Shown: positions 1-6,671 of the stretch, piece after piece
How the letters are laid out: the number at the start of each line of letters is the position of its first letter
How positions within the stretch are numbered: position 1 is the stretch's first letter
Assembly (NCBI GenBank): GCA_001805655.1
Contig: MHGR01000023.1
Location: 1-16,475, forward strand
Direction: 5' to 3'
Origin: Omnitrophica WOR_2 bacterium RIFCSPHIGHO2_02_FULL_52_10
GTDB taxonomy: Bacteria; Omnitrophota; Gorgyraeia; Zapsychrales; Zapsychraceae
DNA: 16,475 bases
Notes under the pieces: generated by a model
What the model saw: only the letters and a program-made list of their open reading frames with translations
Database searches by the model: none
Told to the model about the DNA's origin: nothing
Translations under genes and position numbers: made by a program

Positions 1-1
1 T

Positions 2-937
2 GAAAGTCAAAAATTGACAGAAAGACTGCGGGAGCGAAAGATAGATGTCAAATTTGTCCGGGAATATTATTTGCCCTATAAACTCAGCGCGGATCGCGTT
101 GACTATATTGAGAAATCTTTGAAGGAGAGGGGGCAGCTGAATACCGACCTAAAGCCCGTGGGCTATTATTATAATCTCGTCCTATGGGCGACGCACTTTA
201 CAGAAATCTCTCGTGAAATTTTGAAAAAAACGCAATGGGTAAGACTTAAATATCTTTTATGGATCCCCGTGTTGCTTTTTATTATTTCAATTCCGTTTTG
301 CCGTAGAAATTTGTCGTACGCCGTTACAACCTCGATCATCGCCACGGGATTCTCCGAAATCGTCTTTCAGCTGATCATCATTCTTTCGTTTCAGGTGCTC
401 TACGGGTATGTTTATTATAAACTGAGTTTTATTATGGCCTCGTTTATGATCGGGCTGGCGCTGGGAAGCCTTTGGGCCGGGGGCCTCTTGCGAAAGTATA
501 AATCCAGGGTTGACAAAATACTTACTATCTATCGCTTTACTCAAGCGGGAATATGCCTATATCCTTTTTTATTGCCGGCTGTCTTTCTTTTTTTTCAATC
601 AAACCTCGCCGCCCAAAAACAGAGCGCTTTGATGGCAGCGGTTTACAGCGCTTTGCCTGTGGTGGCGGGGCTTATCGGCGGCCTGCAGTATCCACTGGCA
701 AACTTTTTATTATCATCCGGAAGGTCTTCTCAAAACCGTCAATTTTTCAAGACAGCCGGCCGGCTTTATGCGGCCGACACCTGGGGGGCAACGCTGGGGG
801 CAATACTAACGGGGGTAATTTTTATCCCGATTCTGGGAATTTTGGGTGTTGTGGTTTTGTGCGGAGTTATGAATTCCGCCGTATTATTAATGCTTATGAT
901 TTCCCCTTATCCGGCCATGTCATCGCTGCGGGAATAA
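2..937 (+). CDS. C-terminal part of a spermidine-synthase-like polytopic membrane protein (5' truncated)
   Basis: The frame is open from the first bases of the window, so the gene begins upstream; a TTG at 14 is unlikely to be the true start. The roughly 310 visible residues start with a soluble segment containing REYYLPYKLS and LNTDLKPVGYYYN. I associate these with the end of the spermidine-synthase-like domain of large fused membrane proteins. At least six hydrophobic helices follow, and near the C-terminus lies AGRLYAADTWGATLGA, typical of the same family. The catalytic part, if it exists, is outside the window, so substrate and activity cannot be judged. Many such fused proteins are not proven polyamine synthases. 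The 3' end overlaps the convergent 57-aa gene by 31 bp. Confidence 0.75.
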   Translation, partial: ESQKLTERLRERKIDVKFVREYYLPYKLSADRVDYIEKSLKERGQLNTDLKPVGYYYNLVLWATHFTEISREILKKTQWVRLKYLLWIPVLLFIISIPFCRRNLSYAVTTSIIATGFSEIVFQLIIILSFQVLYGYVYYKLSFIMASFMIGLALGSLWAGGLLRKYKSRVDKILTIYRFTQAGICLYPFLLPAVFLFFQSNLAAQKQSALMAAVYSALPVVAGLIGGLQYPLANFLLSSGRSSQNRQFFKTAGRLYAADTWGATLGAILTGVIFIPILGILGVVVLCGVMNSAVLLMLMISPYPAMSSLRE

Positions 938-1080
938 TGCTTTGCCTCTTTAAGATTCGGCCGGGTGTTTTTTTGGGAAAAGATACGGATTATTTCTTGC
1001 CAGCGAATTGCAAAAAGCCCGGTGAAAAAAACCGCCAAGAATTTTAAGAGTCTTCTCCGCGACAGATTTCTATCGTTCAT
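907..1080 (-). CDS. Small twin-arginine (Tat) signal protein, 57 aa
   Basis: The start at 1080 is fixed by a perfect Shine-Dalgarno, GAGGAGG, 7 nt upstream; it overlaps the TAG stop of the radical-SAM gene. The N-terminus has a twin-arginine motif, SRRRLLK at residues 7-13, followed by the hydrophobic stretch FLAVFFTGLFAI. It should therefore be exported or anchored by the Tat system. After the signal only about 30 residues remain, ending in LKEAKHYSRSDDMAG. This tail resembles the short EAxxY segment that often precedes the first cysteines of AmrS-type radical-SAM enzymes, and a similar tail ends the 80-aa protein encoded upstream in the same operon. It is the last gene of the minus-strand operon and overlaps the end of the opposing membrane-protein gene. 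The function is unknown; a membrane tether or small redox partner is conceivable. Confidence 0.75.
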   Translation of the reverse strand: MNDRNLSRRRLLKFLAVFFTGLFAIRWQEIIRIFSQKNTRPNLKEAKHYSRSDDMAG

Positions 1081-1093
1081 TTTAATGCCTCCT

Positions 1094-2071
1094 CTAGGCC
1101 CATAGACCCGGTATATGCGTCCCACAAAATTTGCATTGACCATCGATAATGTTGTTTTCAAGTATCGAGTATCCAATCCTGCGAATTAATAATTTGCCGT
1201 CCTTCGGGCAATAGGTATTGTTTCCTTCATGTTCGGGAATGTTACCGACATAAACATAATGCAGCCCCTCCTCCAATCCGATTTCCCGGGCGCGTGTTAA
1301 AGTTTTCTCCGGCGTGGGGGGAAGGCTCTTGAGTTGATGCATCGGCCAAAAACGCGAGAAATGCAGAGGAACGTCCGGCCCTAAATTCTCCTTTATCCAG
1401 AGGCAAAGATCTCTAATATCTTTTTCTTTGTCGTTCCACGTTGGGACAACGAGATTTGTCAATTCTACCCACACCCCTTGCCGGTGCATAATTTTAACGG
1501 CCTGCAGCACCGGTTCTAATTTGGCTGCGCACATCTTCTCATAATATTCTTCGGTGATGCCTTTCAGATCAACGCTGGCCGTTTGAATAAAGGGGCACAA
1601 TTCCAAAAGAGGCTCTTCCTCAATAAACGCCGCGGTTCGAAAGATATTTATAAGACCGTTTTGTTTCGCCAGTTTTGCGGTATCGAGCATATATTCATAA
1701 AAGATAACCGGATCCGAGTAGGTGTACGCAATACTGCGGCAGTGATTCCTTAGGGCCTCCTGCACAACAGATTCGGGCGGCAACTCAATATTTTCTGTCT
1801 CTTCCGGAGGGCTCTGCGAAATCTGCCAGTTTTGGCAAAATTTACAACGTAAATTGCACCCGGCCGTCGCCAGTGAAAACGACGCGCTGGCCGGCAGGAC
1901 ATGATAGAGCGGTTTCTTCTCGATAGGGTCAATATGAACACTGCAGGGTTTGCCGTACACCAGCGAATACAGTTTCCCATCCAGGTTAATTCTCACCCGG
2001 CACTGGCCCCGTTCGCCTTCATCCAGGCGGCAGCGGTGATGACACAAACGGCATTCAACGATCGGCAACAT
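1094..2071 (-). CDS. amrS: AmrS-type radical SAM enzyme (AmmeMemoRadiSam family)
   Basis: This 325-residue protein has the radical-SAM CxxxCxxC triad at C72, C76 and C79 in GCNLRCKFCQNW, which holds the [4Fe-4S] cluster that cleaves S-adenosylmethionine. An N-terminal cysteine set (C7, C10, C14, C24) and C-terminal cysteines C288, C313 and C316 suggest extra metal sites. The order and spacing, plus motifs such as IDPIEKKPLYH, AYTYSDP and LTNLVVPTW, match AmrS proteins once annotated as pyruvate formate-lyase activases. The usual partners AMMECR1 and MEMO1 are absent from the window. ATG at 2071 has an AAGGA box 10-11 nt upstream and lies 6 nt after the 80-aa gene. Relatives often carry a signal and an EAxxY segment before the first cysteines; here the protein begins almost at the cysteines. 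The substrate is unknown. Confidence 0.85.
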   Translation of the reverse strand: MLPIVECRLCHHRCRLDEGERGQCRVRINLDGKLYSLVYGKPCSVHIDPIEKKPLYHVLPASASFSLATAGCNLRCKFCQNWQISQSPPEETENIELPPESVVQEALRNHCRSIAYTYSDPVIFYEYMLDTAKLAKQNGLINIFRTAAFIEEEPLLELCPFIQTASVDLKGITEEYYEKMCAAKLEPVLQAVKIMHRQGVWVELTNLVVPTWNDKEKDIRDLCLWIKENLGPDVPLHFSRFWPMHQLKSLPPTPEKTLTRAREIGLEEGLHYVYVGNIPEHEGNNTYCPKDGKLLIRRIGYSILENNIIDGQCKFCGTHIPGLWA

Positions 2072-2077
2072 TTTTAT

Positions 2078-2320
2078 TCAATCCTTCGGCGGTTGTCCGC
2101 CCATCATTTCCCAGTATTTAGCCTCATATGGTTTGAGTCCTGCCTGTTGCAGTTGGGCTTTAACTTTATCCACATCCACCCTGGGTTTCGCGCTGCCGGA
2201 TTGAGCGGCCCGGCGGATGGAAATAACATTTTCTTTCATTATTTGCCCCAACATTAAGACGCTCAGGGCAAGTAAAATAATTAAAAGTTTGTCGCCGGAT
2301 TTCGCTGTTATTTTAACCAT
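2078..2320 (-). CDS. Small single-span membrane protein, 80 aa
   Basis: The ORF sits tightly between the NosR-like gene (6 nt after its stop) and the radical-SAM gene (6 nt before its start), so it is surely part of the operon. It has no clear Shine-Dalgarno of its own and may depend on translational coupling. Residues 12-27 (LLIILLALSVLMLGQI) form one transmembrane helix. The remainder is charged and ends in GLKPYEAKYWEMMGGQPPKD. The EAKYW element resembles the segment that normally precedes the cysteine-rich start of AmrS-type enzymes, so this protein may be a detached N-terminal anchor of the downstream radical-SAM enzyme. I recognise no named family. Confidence 0.7.
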   Translation of the reverse strand: MVKITAKSGDKLLIILLALSVLMLGQIMKENVISIRRAAQSGSAKPRVDVDKVKAQLQQAGLKPYEAKYWEMMGGQPPKD

Positions 2321-2326
2321 ATTTTG

Positions 2327-3730
2327 TTAACGTGCATTGCCCCGCTGAGCTCGCTGCCGGGTGGATTGAATATGAAAATCTTTTTTAAAAAATAAAATTT
2401 CTTTCGGACATTTTTCAATGCATTTATTGCAAAGGATGCATTCAGGATAGTCAATCAGAGGTTTGTCTTCCACCATGTGAATGGCCCCCACAGGGCAGAC
2501 CTTATCGCAGACGCCGCAGCCGCCACACTCCGGCCCAAATTGGATCTTGTATATGCTTTTGTTAGCCAAAAGACCATTAAACGCCCCGATGGGGCATAAA
2601 AACCGACACCAGAAACGGAAATAAAAGACCGAAAGAATTAATATAAAAATAAGGAAAACCCATCCCACATTCGTCGCATGAGCCGTAAAAAGCATGAGGA
2701 AAGCTTCAATATTGGCGGCGCTGGAATTGCCGAGCATAAAACTGGCGGCCATGACAATACAGAGAATCCCAAATTTTACATAACGGGCCTGTTGGGTGAC
2801 TTCCTGAGAAAATTTTAACTCTTTCCATTTTAGTTTTCTGCCTAAATGGAAGAGGATTTCCTGTACACTTGCGAAAGGGCATATCGATCCGCAATAGACC
2901 ATCCCCAGAATCACCGAGGATAGAAGCGTCAATGCCACTAAACAATACCACAGGGGGTTGGCGACAAAATCAGGAAGTTTCAGCATGCCAATATTGACGA
3001 GTTGTACCACGGAGACCATCGTGCTTTTTATTATTCCCAAATAGATAAGTCCTCCCAAAAGCGCCAGCCATCGCAAAAAGGTATTATGCCGAAGCACTCC
3101 CCCTATCGCCACAATAAAGAGCAGGAGGGGCATGATAATATGGATATAGGAAAGCGTTTTAGGCGGATCGCCGGAAGGGGCGGGGATATCCAGTTTTAAA
3201 ATCTGCCGGCCTATTTTCTTGGCGCTTTTATCTATGGAACGCGCGACAGCCTCGCTGGTCATGGTGGCCCGGGTTATTCCATCGATATCTTTGCCCAATT
3301 GAAATGTGCCCGCAACATCTTTCCCTTTGAATTGGGCCATAAATTCATCCATGGTAAAGACATAGGCGGGCGTTTCCGAATGTTTAAGAGCGCGGACGTC
3401 TTTGATGATCCCAGCCGTTGATAAAGCCACCACGAGTTTAACGGGGCCGGCATACCCCTTGATTTCAGGGGTAATATCGTGAGTATTAAACGCCACGGCC
3501 GTCAGCCCTTCGGGGCCATTGGAATTCGATTGATAAATGCTATAATGCGCCGGAGATCCTGATTTAGGAGAGATCTTTTCGTAATCGGGGAAGATATTTT
3601 TCACGGCCGCGCTTTCTAAGTTAATATCGTCGGATTGAGATTGCCGGAAATGATAAAATAATACGCCCGTGCTGAAAATAGCCAGGAAAACGAATGATAA
3701 AAATCGATATGCTTTCATGTTTACCGACAC
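2327..3730 (-). CDS. NosR/NirI-like membrane protein with FMN-binding and polyferredoxin domains
   Basis: The domain order is a signal-anchor helix (about residues 8-26), a periplasmic FMN-binding domain with GITRATMTSEA near 151-161 (the flavin-threonine motif region), several membrane helices (about 194-375), two CxxxCP motifs (C280-P285 and C375-P380) and a 2x[4Fe-4S] ferredoxin (C402, C405, C408, C412 and C431, C434, C437, C441). This is the NosR/NirI/RnfG-like layout and implies electron transfer across the membrane through flavin and iron-sulfur clusters. At 467 aa it is shorter than classical NosR, and no nos genes lie nearby, so a nitrous-oxide role is not supported. The GTG start at 3730 is weakly favoured by AAGG upstream; ATG at 3718 is an alternative. 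It is the first gene of the minus-strand operon with the radical-SAM enzyme. Confidence 0.85.
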   Translation of the reverse strand: MSVNMKAYRFLSFVFLAIFSTGVLFYHFRQSQSDDINLESAAVKNIFPDYEKISPKSGSPAHYSIYQSNSNGPEGLTAVAFNTHDITPEIKGYAGPVKLVVALSTAGIIKDVRALKHSETPAYVFTMDEFMAQFKGKDVAGTFQLGKDIDGITRATMTSEAVARSIDKSAKKIGRQILKLDIPAPSGDPPKTLSYIHIIMPLLLFIVAIGGVLRHNTFLRWLALLGGLIYLGIIKSTMVSVVQLVNIGMLKLPDFVANPLWYCLVALTLLSSVILGMVYCGSICPFASVQEILFHLGRKLKWKELKFSQEVTQQARYVKFGILCIVMAASFMLGNSSAANIEAFLMLFTAHATNVGWVFLIFILILSVFYFRFWCRFLCPIGAFNGLLANKSIYKIQFGPECGGCGVCDKVCPVGAIHMVEDKPLIDYPECILCNKCIEKCPKEILFFKKDFHIQSTRQRAQRGNAR

Positions 3731-3753
3731 AGATGTTTAGAAGCCTTGTTTAG

Positions 3754-3782
3754 ATTATAACGCCAAATTCTTTTTACTTCAA
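3754..3782 (-). promoter_or_regulatory. Sigma70-type promoter of the NosR-like/AmrS operon
   Basis: Read on the minus strand, TTGAAG (3782-3777) is followed by an exact 17-bp spacer and a perfect TATAAT (3759-3754). Transcription would start near 3747, about 17 nt before the GTG and 29 nt before the ATG candidate of the NosR-like gene. No operator is obvious. Confidence 0.7.
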
Positions 3783-3909
3783 CTAAGAGTCTTTTCTTCC
3801 GCGAGATGAGCCTGAGCGGACAGGCATGAAAATGGCCAAATCCGATAGGGGGCCGCGCTGGAGGCATGGCCCGAAAAAAGAAAGGGGGATACAGAGCCGC
3901 GGAAAAGTT

Positions 3910-3938
3910 TTGACGACGGCCCTGAACCGTATTACTAT
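3910..3938 (+). promoter_or_regulatory. Sigma70-type promoter for the 40-aa peptide and TPR gene
   Basis: TTGACG (3910-3915), a 17-bp spacer and TACTAT (3933-3938). The predicted start near 3945 leaves a leader of about 30 nt before the TTG codon at 3975. The overlapping TATAAA at 3936 would need a 20-bp spacer and is less likely. Confidence 0.55.
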
Positions 3939-3974
3939 AAATCCGTCCATAGAGATTTCGGAAAGGAGGGACGC

Positions 3975-4097
3975 TTGCGGTATAGTTTACCAATGGCCGC
4001 GGCCGCCGGATTGGTCGGCGGGTTTTTCGGGAATGGGGTTTTGGGCGCGCTGTTTTCAAGCCCCTTCAGTCAAAATCACGAAGGAGGAAAAAGATGA
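3975..4097 (+). CDS. Probable 40-aa hydrophobic membrane peptide with TTG start
   Basis: A strong AAAGGAGGG at 3962-3970 lies 4 nt before TTG at 3975; the only later in-frame ATG is 3993. The frame gives RYSLPMAAAAGLVGG then FFGNGVLGALFSSPFSQNH, a small-residue-rich helix able to span the membrane. GNGVLGxxFS resembles the N-terminal helix of larger small-membrane proteins I have seen in candidate-phylum genomes, so this may be a mini-protein or a truncated relative. The stop TGA overlaps the ATG of the TPR gene (ATGA), and the TPR gene's ribosome binding site lies inside this frame. Promoter, ribosome binding site and coupling all support translation, but the family assignment is only an impression. 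Confidence 0.5.
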   Translation: MRYSLPMAAAAGLVGGFFGNGVLGALFSSPFSQNHEGGKR

Positions 4098-4831
4098 CAT
4101 TCCGTTATGCTTTGATGGTATTGCTCCTTGCCGTTTCGGGCCTCGGCGGCGCATTGTCCTTCGCGCAGGCCCCGGACGCGGATTCCCACAAAAAGAAAGC
4201 CGCCCTTTTGGCCGGAAGCGGGATGCTCAACCAGGCCGTCAGCGAGTACACCCTGGCCCTGGAGATCGATCCGCAGGATGCGGAGGCCCGCTATTACCGC
4301 GCTCTCGCCTACATCAGCAAAGAATTTTTCACGGAGGCCATCGAAGACCTGAACGAGGTCCTCAAACAAAAAACAACGGACGCGGGCGCATATTATTACC
4401 GGGGCGTCGCTTATACCCAGACGGGCCAGATAGACCTGGCCCTGAAAGATTTCAACGCGGCCCTTAAGTTAGACCTAAAGCATGCCAAAGCCTTAAAAGC
4501 GCGCGGCGACATCTATCTGAATCAGGACCGGCCGGACAGGGCCCTGCAGGATTACGGGGCGGCCCTGAGGACCGACCCGGAGGACCTCAACCTGTACGCC
4601 CAGCGTGCCGAGCTCTACATCGCGGACGAGCGGTATAGAGAAGCGGTCGGGGATTATACCGAAATCTTGAAGCGCAGGCCCGACAGCATCGCCGCCTTGT
4701 ACAAGCGGGGCGATTTGTACATGGTTAATCTGAAGGAGAAAAGCAAGGGCTGCGCGGACTACAAGAAGGCCTGCGAGCTGGGCAAGTGCGCAAATTATAA
4801 AAATGCCGTTCTAACCGGCGATTGCTCATGA
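4094..4831 (+). CDS. Secreted tetratricopeptide-repeat (TPR) protein
   Basis: This 245-residue protein has a signal peptide (hydrophobic residues 6-24, cleavage likely after SFAQA). About five or six TPR units of 34 residues follow from residue 33 to 225. Typical pairs are AVSEYTLALEIDP, AIEDLNEVL, ALKDFNAALKLD, ALQDYGAALRTDP and AVGDYTEILKRRP. The C-terminus is cysteine-containing (GCADYKKACELGKCANY and GDC), a tail common in periplasmic TPR proteins of this type. An AAGGAGG box lies 7 nt before the ATG, which overlaps the stop of the upstream 40-aa frame. TPR arrays act as protein-binding scaffolds; the partner is unknown. GC content is clearly higher than in the operon to its left. Confidence 0.85.
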   Translation: MTFRYALMVLLLAVSGLGGALSFAQAPDADSHKKKAALLAGSGMLNQAVSEYTLALEIDPQDAEARYYRALAYISKEFFTEAIEDLNEVLKQKTTDAGAYYYRGVAYTQTGQIDLALKDFNAALKLDLKHAKALKARGDIYLNQDRPDRALQDYGAALRTDPEDLNLYAQRAELYIADERYREAVGDYTEILKRRPDSIAALYKRGDLYMVNLKEKSKGCADYKKACELGKCANYKNAVLTGDCS

Positions 4832-4910
4832 CAGTGAAGCAGCGCAGATAGAAATTCCCCTGCGCCATCCGCCAGCAAGCGCACCGCAAAGCAGAAGTCG
4901 GATCGGAGCA

Positions 4911-4939
4911 TTGAACAGTCCAAGCTAATGTGTTATATT
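4911..4939 (+). promoter_or_regulatory. Promoter consistent with a leaderless transcript
   Basis: TTGAAC (4911-4916), a 17-bp spacer and TATATT (4934-4939). The next ATG is at 4945, only 5 nt after the -10 element, so transcription would begin at or within 1-2 nt of the start codon. No Shine-Dalgarno precedes that ATG, which fits leaderless translation. Confidence 0.5.
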
Positions 4940-4944
4940 AAAGC

Positions 4945-5109
4945 ATGCTGTCCGACATTCTAAAAAAGGATCGCGCCGCTTTGATCCGGCTTTCGAAGGC
5001 CATGAAACCGGAAGAGCGGCTGGTCGCTTTTTTAAACCACTCGCGCCTAATCCATCAAATCCATCAAGCCGGAAAAGCCTTCCGTAACCGGCCCGCGGCA
5101 GCCAAATAG
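4945..5109 (+). CDS. Small basic helical protein, 54 aa, probably leaderless
   Basis: The frame encodes MLSDILKKDRAALIRLSKAM and KPEERLVAFLNHSRLIHQI, a charged, probably two-helix protein. I have an impression that similar short proteins occur just ahead of nucleotidyltransferase-like genes in Omnitrophota-type genomes. The next ORF here begins like such a gene, which supports the reading. There is no ribosome binding site, but a promoter ends 5 nt before the ATG. The codon pattern looks coding (GC-rich third positions). It may be the surviving small partner of a decayed two-gene module, for example antitoxin-like; this is inference. Confidence 0.5.
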   Translation: MLSDILKKDRAALIRLSKAMKPEERLVAFLNHSRLIHQIHQAGKAFRNRPAAAK

Positions 5110-5132
5110 GATGAAACGACCCACCCTGCACA

Positions 5133-5246
5133 ATGAAAATTAACGGGCCCGGCGAATCAACTATTCTCTTGCTTAAAGTCATTAAAGTGTTGGCGAAACT
5201 GCGCATCCCTTACGCCATCGTTGGCGCGTTCGCGGCTTCCTTTTAA
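5133..5246 (+). pseudogene. Truncated N-terminus resembling a nucleotidyltransferase (37 aa)
   Basis: The frame MKINGPGESTILLLKVIKVL continues to AKLRIPYAIVGAFAASF and stops at TAA 5244-5246. PYAIVGAFAAS resembles the first strand and glycine turn of AbiEii/Cap17-like and related nucleotidyltransferases, where a G-S/A-x-A-x-x-x-G segment and catalytic aspartates should follow. None do: the frame ends where the Shine-Dalgarno of the next, unrelated gene begins. I therefore read it as a remnant left by deletion. It lacks a clear ribosome binding site. The assignment rests on a short motif only. Confidence 0.4.
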
Positions 5247-5258
5247 GGAGGACCTGAT

Positions 5259-5561
5259 ATGATTGTTGCCCTGATAGTTTTAATCCCGCTTCTTGTTGCA
5301 GGATTATTTTTTTACGTGTGCTCACGTCCTACTAATCCTACACAAAAGACGACATTAATGATCTTTGATGGAGTAGTCGTGCTGATTATTACCATCGTTG
5401 ATTTCGGCATCTCAATGTATTTTAAGACAACAACTGGTCAGAGTGTAGATAGCGCCTGGTGGCCTATCTTAGCCGCCCTTTCGTGCCTATTTCTTACGAC
5501 CATTGTTTTGCTTATGGCTGCTTTGCTACGGAATATGGTAATTTTCAAAAAAAGAGTATGA
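5259..5561 (+). CDS. Small membrane protein with three predicted helices, 100 aa
   Basis: A strong AAGGAGG (5245-5251) lies 7 nt before the ATG. Hydrophobic segments at about residues 2-20, 33-53 and 68-90 indicate three membrane spans, with a basic C-terminus (FKKRV). It has no motif I can assign to a function. It is more AT-rich than the TPR gene upstream. It begins immediately after the truncated nucleotidyltransferase-like frame, so the junction near 5240-5250 may mark the left edge of imported DNA reaching to about 8800. Confidence 0.7.
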   Translation: MIVALIVLIPLLVAGLFFYVCSRPTNPTQKTTLMIFDGVVVLIITIVDFGISMYFKTTTGQSVDSAWWPILAALSCLFLTTIVLLMAALLRNMVIFKKRV

Positions 5562-5652
5562 AAAAACGGTTTCTTCAAACCTTTGGCTGGCAGATGGCTG
5601 CGTTATAGGATGACAATGGAGAGGATAGCGAAGGCATTGGTAAATATGAATT

Positions 5653-5658
5653 TATAAT
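5653..5658 (+). promoter_or_regulatory. Candidate -10 element upstream of dmeF
   Basis: A perfect TATAAT lies 23 nt before the dmeF ATG, but no acceptable -35 element is found 15-19 bp upstream. It could be activator-dependent or fortuitous. No clear metal-sensor operator was recognised. Confidence 0.3.
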
Positions 5659-5681
5659 AAAATCATCTTTCCCTAGAAACT

Positions 5682-6623
5682 ATGCATCACGATAATCTTC
5701 ATTTATGGCAGCATGCCCACTCCTTTGGACAGGAGCATAAACGCTCAGGGGAACACCGGACGACCCTTGTGATCGCCATTACCGCTACGATGATGGCGGT
5801 TGAGATTGTTACCGGTATCGTCTTCGGTTCTATGGCCCTGCTGGCCGATGGCCTGCACATGGCTTCCCATACAACTGCCCTTTTCATCAATGTCTTTGCC
5901 TACATCTACGCCAGGCGCCATGCCCACGATGCGCGATACAGTTTCGGTACGGGAAAGGTCAATGCTCTGGGAGGATTCACTGGAGCAATTTTGCTTGCCG
6001 TTTTTGCTCTCATGATGGCGTGGGGCAGCATTGAACGCCTCATTCATCCTGTCTCTATTGCCTTTAACCAGGCCATTTTTGTAGCCATCATCGGATTGGT
6101 GGTTAACGGCGCTTCGGTGTTTATTCTGGGACACGAAGACGAGCCTCATCACGAACATAAACACGATGACCACGACCACAATTTAAAATCAGCGTATTTT
6201 CATGTCTTGGCTGATGCGCTCACATCAATTCTGGCGATTATTGCTCTTTTGGCTGCAAAATACTTTGGACTCATCTGGATGGATCCTCTAATGGGCATTG
6301 TGGGAGCTATTCTTGTATGCCAATGGTCATTGGGGCTTTTGCGGGCCACGAGTTCCATCTTGCTTGACAGGCAAGGATCAGACGAACTCAAAACAAGAAT
6401 AAAGGAAAGCATTGAAAATACCGGTGATAACCGGGTTGCCGACCTGCACCTATGGGCGCTAGGCCCGAACATTTACGGTGTCATCATTTCAATTGTTACG
6501 CATCATCCCGAGCCTCCCGCATACTATAAAAAACTGCTCCCCTCTGATTTAGGTCTTGCGCACGTGACGGTTGAAGTTCATCAATGCCCTGACAGGGAAG
6601 ATTCAAAATTGTTAAACCGGTGA
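5682..6623 (+). CDS. dmeF: CDF-family cobalt/nickel efflux transporter, DmeF-type
   Basis: This 313-residue cation diffusion facilitator is a proton-coupled exporter of divalent metal from the cytoplasm. The N-terminus is histidine-rich (MHHDNLHLWQHAHSFGQ). Six membrane helices are predicted, with the metal site visible as H59 and H63 in helix 2 (ADGLHMASH) and H174 and D178 in helix 5 (HVLADALTS). A histidine loop, HEDEPHHEHKHDDHDH, lies between helices 4 and 5, and a cytoplasmic C-terminal domain contains DLHLWALGPN. The HxxxH site, the FGQ N-terminus and the RRHAHDARYSFGTGKV segment match DmeF-type members that handle cobalt and nickel; the specificity is inferred. It has no obvious ribosome binding site. 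The neighbouring permease and methyltransferase are not metal genes. Confidence 0.88.
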   Translation: MHHDNLHLWQHAHSFGQEHKRSGEHRTTLVIAITATMMAVEIVTGIVFGSMALLADGLHMASHTTALFINVFAYIYARRHAHDARYSFGTGKVNALGGFTGAILLAVFALMMAWGSIERLIHPVSIAFNQAIFVAIIGLVVNGASVFILGHEDEPHHEHKHDDHDHNLKSAYFHVLADALTSILAIIALLAAKYFGLIWMDPLMGIVGAILVCQWSLGLLRATSSILLDRQGSDELKTRIKESIENTGDNRVADLHLWALGPNIYGVIISIVTHHPEPPAYYKKLLPSDLGLAHVTVEVHQCPDREDSKLLNR

Positions 6624-6671
6624 ATAAAAAAGTAGTAAAAAATATAAATATTTTTCTATGTCTTTTTCATA

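Noticed and set aside
553..1047. Second plus-strand frame overlapping the membrane protein
   Set aside because: Out of frame with a clear multi-helix protein, and its extension past 937 carries no motif or start signal.
2327..3730. Annotation as true NosR of nitrous oxide reduction
   Set aside because: Domain order is similar, but the protein is short and no nosZ, nosD, nosF or nosY is present; only NosR-like is supported.
3826..4467. Long plus-strand frame across the 40-aa peptide and TPR gene
   Set aside because: It is arginine/glycine/proline-rich, overlaps a clear TPR gene with signal peptide and ribosome binding site, and has no recognisable motif. It is a GC-driven shadow.
4851..4880. 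Hairpin/terminator after the TPR gene
   Set aside because: Only a 6-bp GCGCAG/CTGCGC match around a long loop, without a U-run; too weak to call.
4925..5206. 93-residue minus-strand frame opposite the 54-aa gene
   Set aside because: Its supposed start region lies inside the nucleotidyltransferase-like remnant and it has no ribosome binding site; the plus-strand frames read more like known proteins.
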